Assembly: GCF_015278125.1 (NCBI RefSeq)
Contig: NZ_JADILO010000001.1
Span: 496,001-560,000, forward strand
Origin: Vibrio fluminensis
GTDB taxonomy: Bacteria; Pseudomonadota; Gammaproteobacteria; Enterobacterales; Vibrionaceae
Direction of reading: 5' to 3'
DNA length: 64,000 nucleotides
The position numbers and the translations under genes are program-made. This document shows, piece by piece, positions 63,786 to 64,000 of the stretch; the first letter of the stretch is position 1, and each line of letters opens with the position of its first letter. The notes beneath the pieces are model-generated. The model was not told where the DNA came from. It made no database searches and saw nothing but the letters and a program-made list of their open reading frames with translations.

Positions 63786-64000
63786 GTTTTATAACCCCAT
63801 GAAAATATTAGGTAGACAGAAGTACAGGTGATTACCAGAGTGGTTTGCGCTGTTAATCAGCGCTCAATACTGTATAGCTATGCATTGTACCTAATTTAAT
63901 GTGTACATGTTCATATTCCACTAATTTTTCCTGAAGAAATTCACATCTTTGTTATTGGAGGGTTTTGCCAGATCAGTTTTCCCTGTCTTTGTTAATTTTG
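63786..64000. other. Non-coding end segment upstream of dptF
   Basis: AT-rich sequence with no gene found before the window ends. It contains TGTACATGTTCA-like symmetry near 63902-63913 that could be an operator. The dptFGH promoter is expected here. Confidence 0.4.

Noticed and set aside
1..64000. CRISPR array or rRNA/tRNA genes
   Set aside because: No spaced direct repeats or conserved RNA gene sequences were seen on reading the window.

Overview
The window looks like a gammaproteobacterial chromosome segment, most probably from a Vibrio. The reasons are the gene families present (tetrathionate reductase ttrRSBCA, an AGCS alanine symporter, periplasmic-binding/GGDEF pairs), moderate GC with AT-rich accessory parts, and a short dispersed repeat of Vibrio type (starting ACCCAAGT). 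No rRNA, tRNA, CRISPR array, transposase or integrase was seen.

Layout. (1) 1-5980: a truncated APC amino acid permease, a Cys/Met-metabolism PLP enzyme with a divergent Lrp/AsnC regulator, a lipoprotein plus small helical protein of unknown role, and a tyrosine phenol-lyase/tryptophanase family protein with several altered active-site residues. (2) 6150-15103, minus strand: a compact eight-gene operon. It encodes an ABC importer (ATPase, permease, NMT1-type binding protein) interleaved with two binding-protein/OmpA fusions, a von Willebrand A lipoprotein, a TelA-family protein and a two-helix membrane protein. This looks like an envelope-spanning sensing and uptake machine and is the best candidate for an undescribed system. 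(3) 15643-20534: UspA, a small membrane protein, a YecR-like lipoprotein, and a BMP-type binding protein coupled to a GGDEF diguanylate cyclase. (4) 21119-32216: an alanine/sodium symporter, then a sugar island. The island has PTS fructose-type EIIA and EIIBC, a 1-phosphofructokinase-like kinase and a class II aldolase on the minus strand, and a DeoR regulator, a ribose-type ABC importer and a second PfkB kinase on the plus strand. CTTTC-repeat candidate operators lie upstream of both arms. (5) 32332-39986: tetrathionate respiration, ttrBCA divergent from the ttrSR two-component system.

(6) 40272-43607: an AT-rich three-gene module of a ClpP-like lipoprotein with a hexanucleotide repeat, a coiled-coil membrane protein with a long Val/Glu/Lys repeat, and a single-pass membrane protein. 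(7) 43679-44584: a YeeE/YedE sulfur-transport family protein. (8) 44666-63785: a DNA phosphorothioation (Dnd/Dpt) defence island. An M15-like protein and a phosphorothioation-associated methyltransferase precede dndBCDE on the plus strand, and the restriction genes dptF, dptG and dptH lie on the minus strand. Between the two arms sits a separate minus-strand module: a sulfur-binding-domain HNH endonuclease, a ParB-like protein and a probable nuclease-like protein. A phosphorothioate-recognising nuclease inside a phosphorothioate-making locus is a second item worth study. dndA is absent, so a chromosomal cysteine desulfurase such as IscS probably supplies sulfur.

Calls rest on reading the sequence and on recalled family knowledge; no searches were run. 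Starts were moved from the longest frame where a clear ribosome binding site or signal peptide supported an internal start.
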